From contig JAVWOV010000008.1 in NCBI GenBank assembly GCA_036636255.1, forward strand, positions 1-21,025: a stretch of 21,025 nt of DNA, written 5' to 3'. This document shows, piece after piece, positions 1-6,942 of the stretch. Position 1 is the stretch's first letter; the number at the start of each line of letters is the position of its first letter. A program made the translations under genes and the position numbers. The stretch is from CALVXC01 sp036636255. GTDB taxonomy: Bacteria > Bacillota_I > Bacilli_A > RF39 > UBA660. The notes beneath the pieces were generated by a model. The model worked only from the letters and a program-made list of their open reading frames with translations, was not told the DNA's origin and did no database searches.

Positions 1-50
1 GACAAAATCAAATGATAACATACTATGACAATATCATATGATAATCATAT

Positions 51-71
51 TTTTTTGAAGTATGAACTTGT
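51..71 (+). repeat. 21-bp direct repeat, copy 1, upstream of the deacetylase promoter
   Basis: This copy is identical over 21 bases to 144-164 and begins TTTTTTGAAGTATGAACTTG. It contains a small dyad, AAGT-N4-ACTT. It lies just upstream of the likely -35 region at 77-82, so it could be a regulator site. A regulatory role is inference; the repeat itself is seen directly. Confidence 0.6.
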
Positions 72-76
72 ATTAT

Positions 77-105
77 TTACTAATTAGTATTATACGTGTT
101 ATAAT
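77..105 (+). promoter_or_regulatory. Promoter for the polysaccharide deacetylase gene
   Basis: An extended -10, TGT-TATAAT (TG at 97-98, hexamer 100-105), has a weak -35 TTACTA at 77-82 with a 17-nt spacer. The predicted leader is about 95 nt long and contains the second copy of the 21-bp repeat. Confidence 0.55.
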
Positions 106-143
106 AATTTTAACTTTAAATTATTTTGTTACTAATTGATAGA

Positions 144-164
144 TTTTTTGAAGTATGAACTTGT
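144..164 (+). repeat. 21-bp direct repeat, copy 2, in the 5' leader of the deacetylase gene
   Basis: This exact copy of 51-71 starts 93 bp downstream of the first. The two copies bracket the predicted promoter, an arrangement compatible with cooperative binding by one regulator, though a simple segmental duplication cannot be excluded. Confidence 0.6.
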
Positions 165-204
165 TAATTTTTAACATAATAAAGAAGTGTAAGGTGAAAA
201 TATT

Positions 205-1383
205 ATGAAAAAAATTTTTAATAATATAACAATAAAATTATTGTTTGTCTTTTTTTTAGAATTTGTTATTTTAATATTAGTAAATATTAAACCGGTTATA
301 TTAATACCAGCCACTTATGTTGTTAAAATGAGTGATGAATTTCAATTTCCAGTAGTTAAAGCTCACTTTTTAAAGAAAGATTTGACTAGTCATCTTAGAA
401 TAAAAAGTAATGTTAATACTAAACAAGCCGGTATTTATAATATTACTTATATGATTGATTATGGAATTATAAGAGCTTCTAATGTTTTAAAAGTTATTAT
501 TAATGATGATGTATTACCGGAAATCACATTAATAGGTAATAATAATTTTTATTTAAAAAAAGGGTCTAAATATGTCGAACCAGGTTTTAAAGCTTTTGAT
601 AATAATGATGGTAATATCACTAATAAAGTTGAAATGATTGGCCATATTGATGTAAATAAAAAAGGTACTTACAATATTTTGTATACAGCAACAGATAAAA
701 GTGGTAATAAAAAAACAGTCAAACGAACTATTTTTGTTGTTGAACCGGAAGATCATAATTTAAAAACTATTTATTTAACGTTTGATGATGGGCCATCAGT
801 TATAACAAATCAAGTTTTGGATATTTTAAAGCAGGAAAACATTAAGGCTACTTTTTTTGTGATTAAAAAAGATCCATCTTTTAATGATGTGATTAAACGG
901 ATTGATGACGAAGGTCATACAATAGGGTTACATAGTAGTACTCATGATTATAAATATATTTATTCATCTTTAGATAATTATTTTATTGATTTAATGGATG
1001 TTCAAAATTATGCCAAAGCAATTACTGGTAAAATATCTAATATAATACGTTTTCCGGGAGGAAGTTCTAATACAGTAAGTATGTTTAATAAAGGTATTAT
1101 GAGTAGTTTAATTAAGGAAGTTAATAAACGTGGTTTTGTTTATTATGATTGGAATATTGATTCAGGTGATACTAGAAGAATTGGTAGTCAAGCGATTATA
1201 AACAATGTTATTACTAATTTAGGTAATTATCATTCTTATGTTGTTTTAATGCATGATTACGCATTGAATCAACAAACAGTTGAATCTTTAAAAGGAATTA
1301 TTGATTATGGCAAAAAAAATGGTTATGTTTTTGAACGAATTACTAATGGTACTTTTAATGTTTGTCATCATGTTGTTAATTAA
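205..1383 (+). CDS. Membrane-anchored polysaccharide deacetylase (NodB family) with an Ig-like DUF5011-type domain
   Basis: This is a 392-aa extracellular enzyme. A single membrane segment (about residues 11-34) anchors it. Residues about 100-180 resemble the Ig-like DUF5011 fold (pattern GYxxxxPGxxAxDNxDGxITxxV, then GxYxxxYxAxDxSGN). The NodB deacetylase domain follows, with every classical motif: TFDDGP at 192-197, the metal-binding HSSTH at 243-247, RFPGG at 282-286, a DWNIDSGD stretch from 315, and the catalytic LMHDY with H350. The family removes N-acetyl groups from peptidoglycan or a surface polysaccharide, and complete motifs suggest activity. The start is supported by AAGGTG at 191-196. 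It appears monocistronic, with its own extended -10 promoter and a short terminator overlapping the stop codon. Peptidoglycan versus another polysaccharide substrate cannot be decided from sequence. Confidence 0.9.
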   Translation: MKKIFNNITIKLLFVFFLEFVILILVNIKPVILIPATYVVKMSDEFQFPVVKAHFLKKDLTSHLRIKSNVNTKQAGIYNITYMIDYGIIRASNVLKVIINDDVLPEITLIGNNNFYLKKGSKYVEPGFKAFDNNDGNITNKVEMIGHIDVNKKGTYNILYTATDKSGNKKTVKRTIFVVEPEDHNLKTIYLTFDDGPSVITNQVLDILKQENIKATFFVIKKDPSFNDVIKRIDDEGHTIGLHSSTHDYKYIYSSLDNYFIDLMDVQNYAKAITGKISNIIRFPGGSSNTVSMFNKGIMSSLIKEVNKRGFVYYDWNIDSGDTRRIGSQAIINNVITNLGNYHSYVVLMHDYALNQQTVESLKGIIDYGKKNGYVFERITNGTFNVCHHVVN

Positions 1384-1404
1384 GACTTATTGGTCTTTTT
1401 TTTA
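1382..1404 (+). terminator. Short Rho-independent terminator after the deacetylase gene
   Basis: A 5-bp stem, AAGAC (1382-1386) with GTCTT (1393-1397), is followed by a run of T. The stem is weak, so readthrough is likely. Confidence 0.45.
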
Positions 1405-1439
1405 TTTTCTTTAATAAAATAATATGAAAGAGGGATTTC

Positions 1440-2289
1440 ATGGGAAGGTTATTGTTATTATTATTTTTTTAAAAATATTATGGTAGTAATGAAGTTGATT
1501 TTAATATAAAAGATACTTTTTATTTAAATGTTCAAAAAAATAGTAGATAAGGTTACTTAATTTAGTGTTATTAATAATTTAGGCACGAATGTATAAAATG
1601 ATGATCAGTTAAGAAAAATTTTAAATAAAACAACAACATCAAGCCAATCTTAGTTAGCTATTTATGATTTTTTGGATATTAGTATAAGACCTAATGATGG
1701 AATCTTTAAGGATTTAACTGGTTATAATGATTATTTTTTAAGTGTAGCAAGCGATAAGTGGAATTATGATCAATTTAATTATAATATTAAGATTAGCTTA
1801 AAATCAAAAAGAGTTTCATTCGAAAGTTTTACAGATATTTATTGTGGGTGATTATTTATCGTTTTTCGGTTAATTATGAATGGACAACAGTTATTCCAAC
1901 TAGTGCTTATTTAGAAGGTCTGATTTTGGAAGTATAATAGGCATTTTATTAAAGAAAGATTTAACATTATTGTTAATGCTTATCGAGTTTTATGTGATAT
2001 TTGTGGTATACTAAGTGATTATAATAATGTTAAACGTTTTGATTTTTATAATCATAGTTTAATCAAAAAAAATGTATCAGCAATTTCATCATTACATTTT
2101 TTAGATAATCGTTATGTGATTATTGGTTATAAAAATTCTGATAAGGTGATTTTTAATGAAAATTCAGTTAGTAGTGATAATAATAATGATAAGTATTTGT
2201 GTTTTTTATTTATTTTAAATGGTGTTTTATTGATATGTTTAACATTTTTACTTGTTTATAGTAAGAAAATCCGAAAATATTTTGTATAA
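1440..2289 (+). pseudogene. Decayed gene for a secreted or membrane protein with a C-terminal membrane anchor
   Basis: An intact initiation region (AGAGGG at 1429-1434, ATG at 1440) reads into a hydrophobic start, MGRLLLLLFF, and then a TAA. Protein-like translation continues only if several stops of all three kinds are ignored and the frame is changed at least twice. Recognisable pieces are GSNEVDFNIKDTFYLNVQ near 1485, a Tyr/Asp/Asn-rich segment around 1665-1845, and a last piece from about 1950 to the TAA at 2287-2289. That last piece ends in one hydrophobic helix followed by a basic tail, KKIRKYF. The layout of signal, extracellular part, helix and cytoplasmic basic tail suggests a former surface protein of about 280 residues. 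I do not recognise its family. The mixture of frameshifts and TAA, TAG and TGA stops rules out a recoded live gene. Confidence 0.7.
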
Positions 2290-2303
2290 TTTATATTTAA
2301 TTT

Positions 2304-2332
2304 TTGACAAGTATTTTTATAAGTGTTATAAT
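2304..2332 (+). promoter_or_regulatory. Near-consensus promoter for the HD-domain gene
   Basis: TTGACA (2304-2309), a 17-nt spacer and TATAAT (2327-2332), with an extended TG at 2324-2325. This is one of the strongest promoters in the window. Confidence 0.85.
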
Positions 2333-2364
2333 TATTGATATATTAATTGAAAAGAAGGTGAAGG

Positions 2365-2946
2365 ATGAAAAAATTAACAATGTTAAAAGATTTTGGGGAT
2401 ATAATGAATGATCCATTTTTTGATGAATGGTTTTTAATCGTTGAACAAATTGTAACAAGTCGTGAATTTCAAAAGCGAAAAATAATTAAACATCATGATG
2501 ATAGTGTTTTTACTCATTGTGTAGATGTTTCTTTTGCGGCGTTTAAGTTTGCTAAAAGGTGTGGTGCTTCAACACGTGTTTGTGCGATTGCAGGGTTACT
2601 TCATGATTTTTATCCTGAAGCTTGGCAATATTCGGAATCTTTACAAAAGTTAGATGAGAGTTATCGCTCACGTTTTTTACCAACATATAAAGGAAGTATT
2701 GCTAATCTTCATGGTTTTGTTCATGCTAAAAAAGCCATGATAAATGCCTATAAATATTTTCCTTTATTAATGGATGAAATAATTGCTGATGCTATTTTGA
2801 GACATATGTTTCCTTTGAATCTTACTCCTCCCAGATTTCTCGAAGGGTGGCTCGTTACATTGGCTGATAAGAAAGTTTCGTTTAGTAAAATGCCAAGGAT
2901 GTGTGAATGGCCCAAATATGTTTGCTTAAAAAGAGAAAAGTTTTAA
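2365..2946 (+). CDS. HD-superfamily hydrolase, uncharacterised
   Basis: This 193-aa cytosolic protein has the HD metal-dependent phosphohydrolase signature. H51 (FTHC), the H80-D81 pair (LLHD), H116/H120 (the distal HGFVH segment), H147 (ILRHMFPL) and D168 (TLADKK) form the usual pattern H...HD...H...D. HD proteins cleave phosphate mono- or diesters of nucleotides and related molecules, but nothing here fixes the substrate. The start ATG has AAGAAGGTG at 2352-2360. It stands alone, between a consensus promoter and a gap containing a small palindrome. The Lys-rich C-terminus after residue 169 is short and shows no extra domain. It differs clearly from the second HD protein at 9020-9598 and is not a duplicate of it. 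Confidence 0.75.
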   Translation: MKKLTMLKDFGDIMNDPFFDEWFLIVEQIVTSREFQKRKIIKHHDDSVFTHCVDVSFAAFKFAKRCGASTRVCAIAGLLHDFYPEAWQYSESLQKLDESYRSRFLPTYKGSIANLHGFVHAKKAMINAYKYFPLLMDEIIADAILRHMFPLNLTPPRFLEGWLVTLADKKVSFSKMPRMCEWPKYVCLKREKF

Positions 2947-2987
2947 TTATTAATATGTTTTATAAATTGTGAGTATAAATGTTTGGA

Positions 2988-3001
2988 TATCTGATCAGAT
3001 A
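2988..3001. other. 14-bp perfect palindrome / small hairpin
   Basis: TATCTGATCAGATA is a perfect palindrome 20 bp upstream of the -35 of the next gene. It can fold as a 5-bp stem with a GATC loop. It could be a weak terminator of the HD gene or an operator; neither is established. Confidence 0.35.
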
Positions 3002-3020
3002 AAAATATTTTAATGGTAAT

Positions 3021-3049
3021 TTGACATAAATTAGTTAATATGTTAAAAT
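3021..3049 (+). promoter_or_regulatory. Promoter for the small membrane protein gene
   Basis: TTGACA (3021-3026), a 17-nt spacer and TAAAAT (3044-3049), preceded by an extended TG at 3041-3042. Confidence 0.8.
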
Positions 3050-3071
3050 ATTTTCTTGTTGGAGGGAATTT

Positions 3072-3338
3072 ATGAAATTTAAAATGGATATTTTGAGTGT
3101 TATAAAGGTCAAAAAGTTTAAGAATACTTCGGCGAAACGAAAATATTTAAGAACTAAAATCCGTCAAATAATTAATACGGAAGTTATTATGTTATCATTA
3201 GTGCTTTTAGTTACATGTTTTGTTTTGATTTTTGATTTATATTATATTGCGATTGCTTTGGGGAGTTTAGCTATCATAGTATATTTAGCAATGATTTTGT
3301 ATACAAGACAAATTAGTAGTGAAATAAAAAATATTTAA
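3072..3338 (+). CDS. Small two-helix membrane protein, unknown function
   Basis: This 88-aa protein has a strongly basic N-terminal third (about residues 9-31, rich in Lys and Arg). Two adjacent hydrophobic helices follow at about 37-56 and 58-77, joined by a very short turn, and the tail is polar. By the positive-inside rule both ends should be cytoplasmic. I do not recognise a family. Expression is well supported: a consensus promoter at 3021-3049, GGAGGG at 3061-3066 before the ATG, and a terminator directly after. It therefore forms its own transcription unit and is not part of the ftsY operon. Confidence 0.75.
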   Translation: MKFKMDILSVIKVKKFKNTSAKRKYLRTKIRQIINTEVIMLSLVLLVTCFVLIFDLYYIAIALGSLAIIVYLAMILYTRQISSEIKNI

Positions 3339-3367
3339 GATGAAAATTTAATTGTTTTCATTTTTTT
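3339..3367 (+). terminator. Rho-independent terminator after the small membrane protein gene
   Basis: Stem ATGAAAA (3340-3346) pairs with TTTTCAT (3355-3361), with an 8-nt loop and a following T-run to 3367. It separates this unit from ftsY. Confidence 0.65.
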
Positions 3368-3425
3368 GTGGAAAAAAATTTAAAAATAGTGTAAAATGTT
3401 GTATAGATAGAAGACGAGATGATTT

Positions 3426-4415
3426 ATGGAATTATTTAATAAATTTAAAAAAATTTTTACAGCTAAAGAAAGAGATGAGACATTATCTTATGATGTTGGC
3501 TTAGCTAAGACTAGACATGTTTTTTCTAATCAATTAAACATTTTAAATAATAAATATAAACGCATTAGTGTTGATTATTTTGATGAGTTAGAAGAAATAC
3601 TTATTATGGCTGATATTGGTGTTATGACGGTAATGAAATTTATCGATAAGCTTAAGAAACGTGTTAAGCGTGAAAATATTATTTCATCTTTAGATTTACG
3701 AGAAATAATTGTTGATGAGATGTTTATTATTTATGTAGCAAATGACATTATTGTTAATAAGATAAATTATGCTTCAGATGGTCCAACAGTGATGTTGTTT
3801 GTAGGTGTTAATGGGGTTGGGAAAACCACTACTATTGGGAAACTTGCGTATCAATTAAAGCGGGCTAATAAAAAGGTTTTATTAGTAGCAGGAGATACTT
3901 TTAGAGCGGGAGCAGTTGAACAATTAAATCAATGGGCGATTGATGTTGATGTTGATATTGTTTATCAAGATGAAACTGATCCTGCTAGTGTTATTTTTGA
4001 TGGATTAACGAAAGCTAAGAATGAAAATTATGATGTTGTTTTGATTGATACAGCGGGCAGATTACAAAACAAGATTAATTTGATGAGTGAACTTTCTAAG
4101 ATAAACAAGGTTATTAGTAGATTGATTCCTAATGCTCCCCATGAAACATTACTAGTCATTGATGCTACGACCGGTCAAAATGGAATTAGTCAAGCTAAGC
4201 GATTTAAGGAGATTACTAATATTACGGGAGTTGTTTTAACAAAACTTGATGGTACAGCAAAAGGGGGAATTGTTTTAGCTATTAAGGATGAAACTAATTT
4301 GCCTGTTAAGTATGTTGGATTGGGTGAAAAGAAGAATGATTTAAAAATTTTTGATATTGAAAAGTATATTTATGGTTTATTTAAGGATATGGAAGGTGAT
4401 AAAGATGAAATATAA
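3426..4415 (+). CDS. ftsY: Signal recognition particle receptor FtsY
   Basis: FtsY is the SRP receptor GTPase. It docks ribosome-nascent chain-SRP complexes to the membrane for co-translational insertion. The 329-aa protein has an N domain (about 20-110) and a G domain with all SRP-GTPase motifs. These are the P-loop GVNGVGKTTT at 127-136, DTFRAGAVEQL (insertion-box side), DTAGR, TKLDGTAKGG, and the closing GLGEKKNDLKIFD typical of FtsY. The long acidic A domain of E. coli FtsY is absent, as is usual in Firmicutes; the basic, amphipathic N-terminus (LFNKFKKIF) probably binds lipid. The ribosome site is weak (purine-rich stretch before 3426) and the promoter is uncertain; TAAAAT at 3392-3397 is the best -10. 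The last 11 nt overlap the next gene. Confidence 0.97.
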   Translation: MELFNKFKKIFTAKERDETLSYDVGLAKTRHVFSNQLNILNNKYKRISVDYFDELEEILIMADIGVMTVMKFIDKLKKRVKRENIISSLDLREIIVDEMFIIYVANDIIVNKINYASDGPTVMLFVGVNGVGKTTTIGKLAYQLKRANKKVLLVAGDTFRAGAVEQLNQWAIDVDVDIVYQDETDPASVIFDGLTKAKNENYDVVLIDTAGRLQNKINLMSELSKINKVISRLIPNAPHETLLVIDATTGQNGISQAKRFKEITNITGVVLTKLDGTAKGGIVLAIKDETNLPVKYVGLGEKKNDLKIFDIEKYIYGLFKDMEGDKDEI

Positions 4416-4650
4416 AGATGTCCTTTTCTTAGCTCAAGTTACGCTTATGTTTGGAACTGTTTTTTTTGGAATACTTGCCATTTATAATCATAGTTTTTTG
4501 TTTGGTTTACAAATGTTACTTTCGTTGTTATTATTTATTATGGCAATAAATAATTATATGTTTTTTAAGACTAAAGTGGTTACTTACATTTATTTAAGTG
4601 GGGGATTACTATTTGCTTTCTTGGTAATGTTTGGTTTGTTAAATGGATAA
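4405..4650 (+). CDS. Small three-helix membrane protein in the ftsY-ylxM operon
   Basis: The ATG at 4405 was chosen because GAAGGTG at 4392-4398 lies at ideal spacing. An in-frame upstream ATG at 4351 lies deep inside ftsY and has no such site. The product is 81 aa and nearly all hydrophobic, with three probable helices at about 7-27, 31-48 and 58-78. It overlaps ftsY by 11 nt and ylxM by 8 nt, so the three genes are likely translationally coupled. I do not recognise a family. The position between two SRP-pathway genes suggests a role near the membrane-targeting machinery, but this is only association. Confidence 0.75.
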   Translation: MKYKDVLFLAQVTLMFGTVFFGILAIYNHSFLFGLQMLLSLLLFIMAINNYMFFKTKVVTYIYLSGGLLFAFLVMFGLLNG

Positions 4651-4933
4651 GCGTTTATTACTTACTAATTTATTTGATTATTACGGTGAACTATTGACAT
4701 TAAAACAGCAAAATTGTTTTAAGGATTATTATTTTAATAATTTATCGTTACAAGAAATTGGTGATAATGAAAGTATTAGTAGGAATGCTATATTTAATCA
4801 GCTCAAGGGTGTGGAAGTTAAACTGTTGTTATTTGAAAATAAGTTAAAAATGTATGAGCGTGATAAAAAATTAGCTAATATAATTAGTAATATTAAGGAT
4901 GAAAAAATCAGAAATGAATTAAATAATTTATAG
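4643..4933 (+). CDS. ylxM: YlxM family helix-turn-helix protein (SRP-associated)
   Basis: The 96-aa protein matches the YlxM/p13 family: an N-terminal LTNLFDYYGELLTLKQQ segment, then a sigma-70 region-4-like helix-turn-helix (about 34-60, LSLQEIGDNESISRNAIFNQ), then a charged coiled-coil tail. In other Firmicutes ylxM usually precedes ffh, and its product is known to modulate SRP GTPase activity in streptococci. Here it follows ftsY and the small membrane gene, and ffh is not in the window. The start overlaps the stop of the preceding gene (4643-4650) with no separate ribosome site, implying translational coupling. Confidence 0.9.
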   Translation: MDKRLLLTNLFDYYGELLTLKQQNCFKDYYFNNLSLQEIGDNESISRNAIFNQLKGVEVKLLLFENKLKMYERDKKLANIISNIKDEKIRNELNNL

Positions 4934-4951
4934 AAAAGGGGTTCGGGTAAT

Positions 4952-6703
4952 ATGTTTGATAAGATTGTTTACATAAGTAATAATATGGCACATGTGCGTA
5001 TTAAACTAAATGTGTCGATTATGACTAATTTAATGAATTTACATGTTATTTTTGAGGATGATGGTAGGAAAGTGCTTGGGGAGGTTTTAGATATCGATGA
5101 AGCAATTGTTAAAATTTCTTTTTTAGGAGAAATTATTAATGATAAATTTGTTGGTGGGGTTATTAAAAAGCCTACTTTAAAATCAGTTATAAGGGTGATT
5201 ACTAACGACGAGGTAAAAATGTTGATTGGTGTGATTAACCAAGATAGTTTTGTTTTGGGACGAAGTCCTTTGTATAATAATTTAGAAGTGGCAGTTAATA
5301 TTAATGATTTATTTAGTAATCATTTAGCTATTTTTGGTAATACAGGTAGTGGTAAGTCTTGGGGGGTAGCAAGAATTATTCAAAATATTTTTAATAATCC
5401 TAATTGTATACCTTATCGAGCTAATTTGTTTATTTTTGATGCTTACGGAGAATATCATAATGCTTTTAAATCTATTGATAAGATAAATTCTAATTATAGT
5501 TTTAAGTTTTATACAACTAATGCTTTAGATGGTGGATTACCACTTAAATTACCACTTTGGTTATTGAACGTTGATGATATGGCTTTATTACTAGGGGCTA
5601 ATAGTCATTCACAATTACCTATTATTGAACAGATGTTAAAATTGGTAGCTATTTTTTCTCAATCAGCTTCTGATGCTAATAAGTATAAAAACTATTTAAT
5701 TGCGAAGGCAATTATGACTATTTTGTATAGTAATCAAACTTCGGCTAGTAAAAGAAATGATATTTTTTCAATTATTGCTAGTTGTCAAACAAATGAATTT
5801 AATTTAGATGCTTCAGTTCAAGGTGTTGGTTATACAAGAAAATTTCGCGAGTGTTTTACAATTGATACAGCTGGTCAATTTACGGAAAGTGTTTTAGTTA
5901 CTAAGCATATTAGTGATTTTATCAAACCTGAGTACGGGTCTTATGAACCAGAACAAGCTAAGTTTTTTACGCTTAATGATTTAGAGAAAGCTCTTAATTT
6001 CACGTTGATTTCGGAAGGACTTTTACGTAATGAAAAGATGTATAATGAGGCCATTACATTGAAAGTTAGATTGCATTCATTGGCAATTGGCGAGTATGCT
6101 AAGTTTTTTGCTTATGATTCTTATATTACGATGAATAATTATATTGCTAGTTTAGTTGCTAATGATGGTAAGAAGAGTCAAATTATTAATTTTAATTTGG
6201 AAGATACTGAAGATTCAATAGCTAAGACAATTACTAAAATTTTTAGTCGTATGTTATTTTTGTTTGCTAAAAAACTTCCTAATATAGCATCGATTCCTTT
6301 TCATATTTTTTTGGAAGAGGCGCATCGTTATATTCAAAATGATAGCGATCAATTTTTAATAGGTTATAATATTTTTGACCGTATTGCTAAAGAAGGAAGA
6401 AAGTATGGCGTAATGTTAGATATTATTTCTCAGCGACCGGTGGAAATATCGGAAACAGTTATTTCACAGTGTTCTAATTTTATTATTTTTAAGTTAACGC
6501 ATCCGCGAGATTTAGAGTATATTAAAAAGATGTTACCTAATATTAGTGCGGAAATTATTGAAAAGCAGAAAAGTTTACAATCAGGGACATGTATTGCGTT
6601 TGGTAAAGCGTTTAAAATTCCAATGATTATTAGTATGGACGTTCCTAATCCGGCGCCAATTAGTAGTAATTGTGATGTTACTAATAGATGGCAAGGTAAA
6701 TAA
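4952..6703 (+). CDS. HerA-like ATPase (HAS-barrel plus DUF87 / FtsK-HerA fold)
   Basis: This is a 583-aa P-loop ATPase of the HerA/FtsK superfamily, which forms hexameric DNA-translocating rings. Residues about 1-100 form the beta-rich HAS barrel. The RecA-like core has Walker A GNTGSGKS at 129-136, Walker B with FLEEAH (E455-E456), and the typical SQRPVEISETVISQCSNF stretch carrying the arginine and glutamine sensors. A variable helical insertion lies between about 190 and 430. All catalytic residues are present. HerA normally works with the nuclease NurA in end resection, or with SIR2, DUF4297 or other effectors in defence; no such partner is next to it. It follows ylxM by 18 nt with an AAAGGGG site and ends the operon at a strong terminator. 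Role: probable DNA translocase or helicase; pathway unknown. Confidence 0.88.
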   Translation: MFDKIVYISNNMAHVRIKLNVSIMTNLMNLHVIFEDDGRKVLGEVLDIDEAIVKISFLGEIINDKFVGGVIKKPTLKSVIRVITNDEVKMLIGVINQDSFVLGRSPLYNNLEVAVNINDLFSNHLAIFGNTGSGKSWGVARIIQNIFNNPNCIPYRANLFIFDAYGEYHNAFKSIDKINSNYSFKFYTTNALDGGLPLKLPLWLLNVDDMALLLGANSHSQLPIIEQMLKLVAIFSQSASDANKYKNYLIAKAIMTILYSNQTSASKRNDIFSIIASCQTNEFNLDASVQGVGYTRKFRECFTIDTAGQFTESVLVTKHISDFIKPEYGSYEPEQAKFFTLNDLEKALNFTLISEGLLRNEKMYNEAITLKVRLHSLAIGEYAKFFAYDSYITMNNYIASLVANDGKKSQIINFNLEDTEDSIAKTITKIFSRMLFLFAKKLPNIASIPFHIFLEEAHRYIQNDSDQFLIGYNIFDRIAKEGRKYGVMLDIISQRPVEISETVISQCSNFIIFKLTHPRDLEYIKKMLPNISAEIIEKQKSLQSGTCIAFGKAFKIPMIISMDVPNPAPISSNCDVTNRWQGK

Positions 6704-6727
6704 ACAATATATTTATATTGTTTTTTT
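6702..6727 (+). terminator. Rho-independent terminator of the ftsY-herA operon
   Basis: A perfect stem of at least 9 bp (AAACAATAT with ATATTGTTT) has a 4-nt ATTT loop and runs into seven T. It overlaps the stop codon of the ATPase gene. Confidence 0.85.
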
Positions 6728-6942
6728 AATCCCATAATTTTCCGCATTTTTATTATATTCTAACCATATTTTTGTTTTATAATTAATTCATACGGAGGTG
6801 ATAGATGGACAAAAATTTATAAATTTACTTATTTATACTAAAAAATAAATACGCTCCTAAAATAATTTATAAGCAAGAAGAAGGTGATAATTAGTAGAAA
6901 AAAATAATTAGTAGTGTTATACTTATTATAAGAGGTGTTTAG
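6728..6942 (+). other. Leader region with an orphan ribosome site and a five-codon ORF (6805-6822)
   Basis: A near-perfect ribosome site, GGAGGTGAT (6794-6802), stands at ideal distance before an ATG at 6805. That frame reads only MDKNL before TAA at 6820. In the same frame after the stop, about 23 further residues remain open (IYLFILKNKYAPKIIYKQ...), which suggests a small decayed gene. A possible -10 (TATAAT, 6778-6783) lies upstream. A second ribosome-site-like AGAAGGTGAT occurs near 6880 without a usable start. The alternative is a regulatory leader peptide for the two-component genes. Confidence 0.4.
6895..6923 (+). promoter_or_regulatory. Possible promoter for the two-component operon
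   Basis: An extended -10, TGT-TATACT (hexamer 6918-6923), has a weak -35 TAGAAA (6895-6900) at 17-nt spacing. The leader would be only about 13 nt. Confidence 0.4.

Noticed and set aside
51..164. The paired 21-bp repeats as a CRISPR array
   Set aside because: There are only two copies, separated by 72 bp of AT-rich sequence that contains a promoter; no further repeat units and no cas genes are present.
1440..2289. Stop-codon reassignment (TGA as Trp, Mollicutes code) to rescue the broken gene
   Set aside because: TAA and TAG stops and frame changes are also present, while intact genes use TGG for Trp and TGA as a true stop (hrcA, the response regulator).
4952..6703. The HerA-like ATPase as part of a defence island
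   Set aside because: The neighbours are housekeeping genes (ftsY, ylxM) and a two-component system; no effector nuclease, SIR2 or mobile gene is present.
6728..6942. A riboswitch or T-box before the two-component operon
   Set aside because: No conserved T-box sequence, no specific aptamer pattern and no terminator/antiterminator pair could be recognised.
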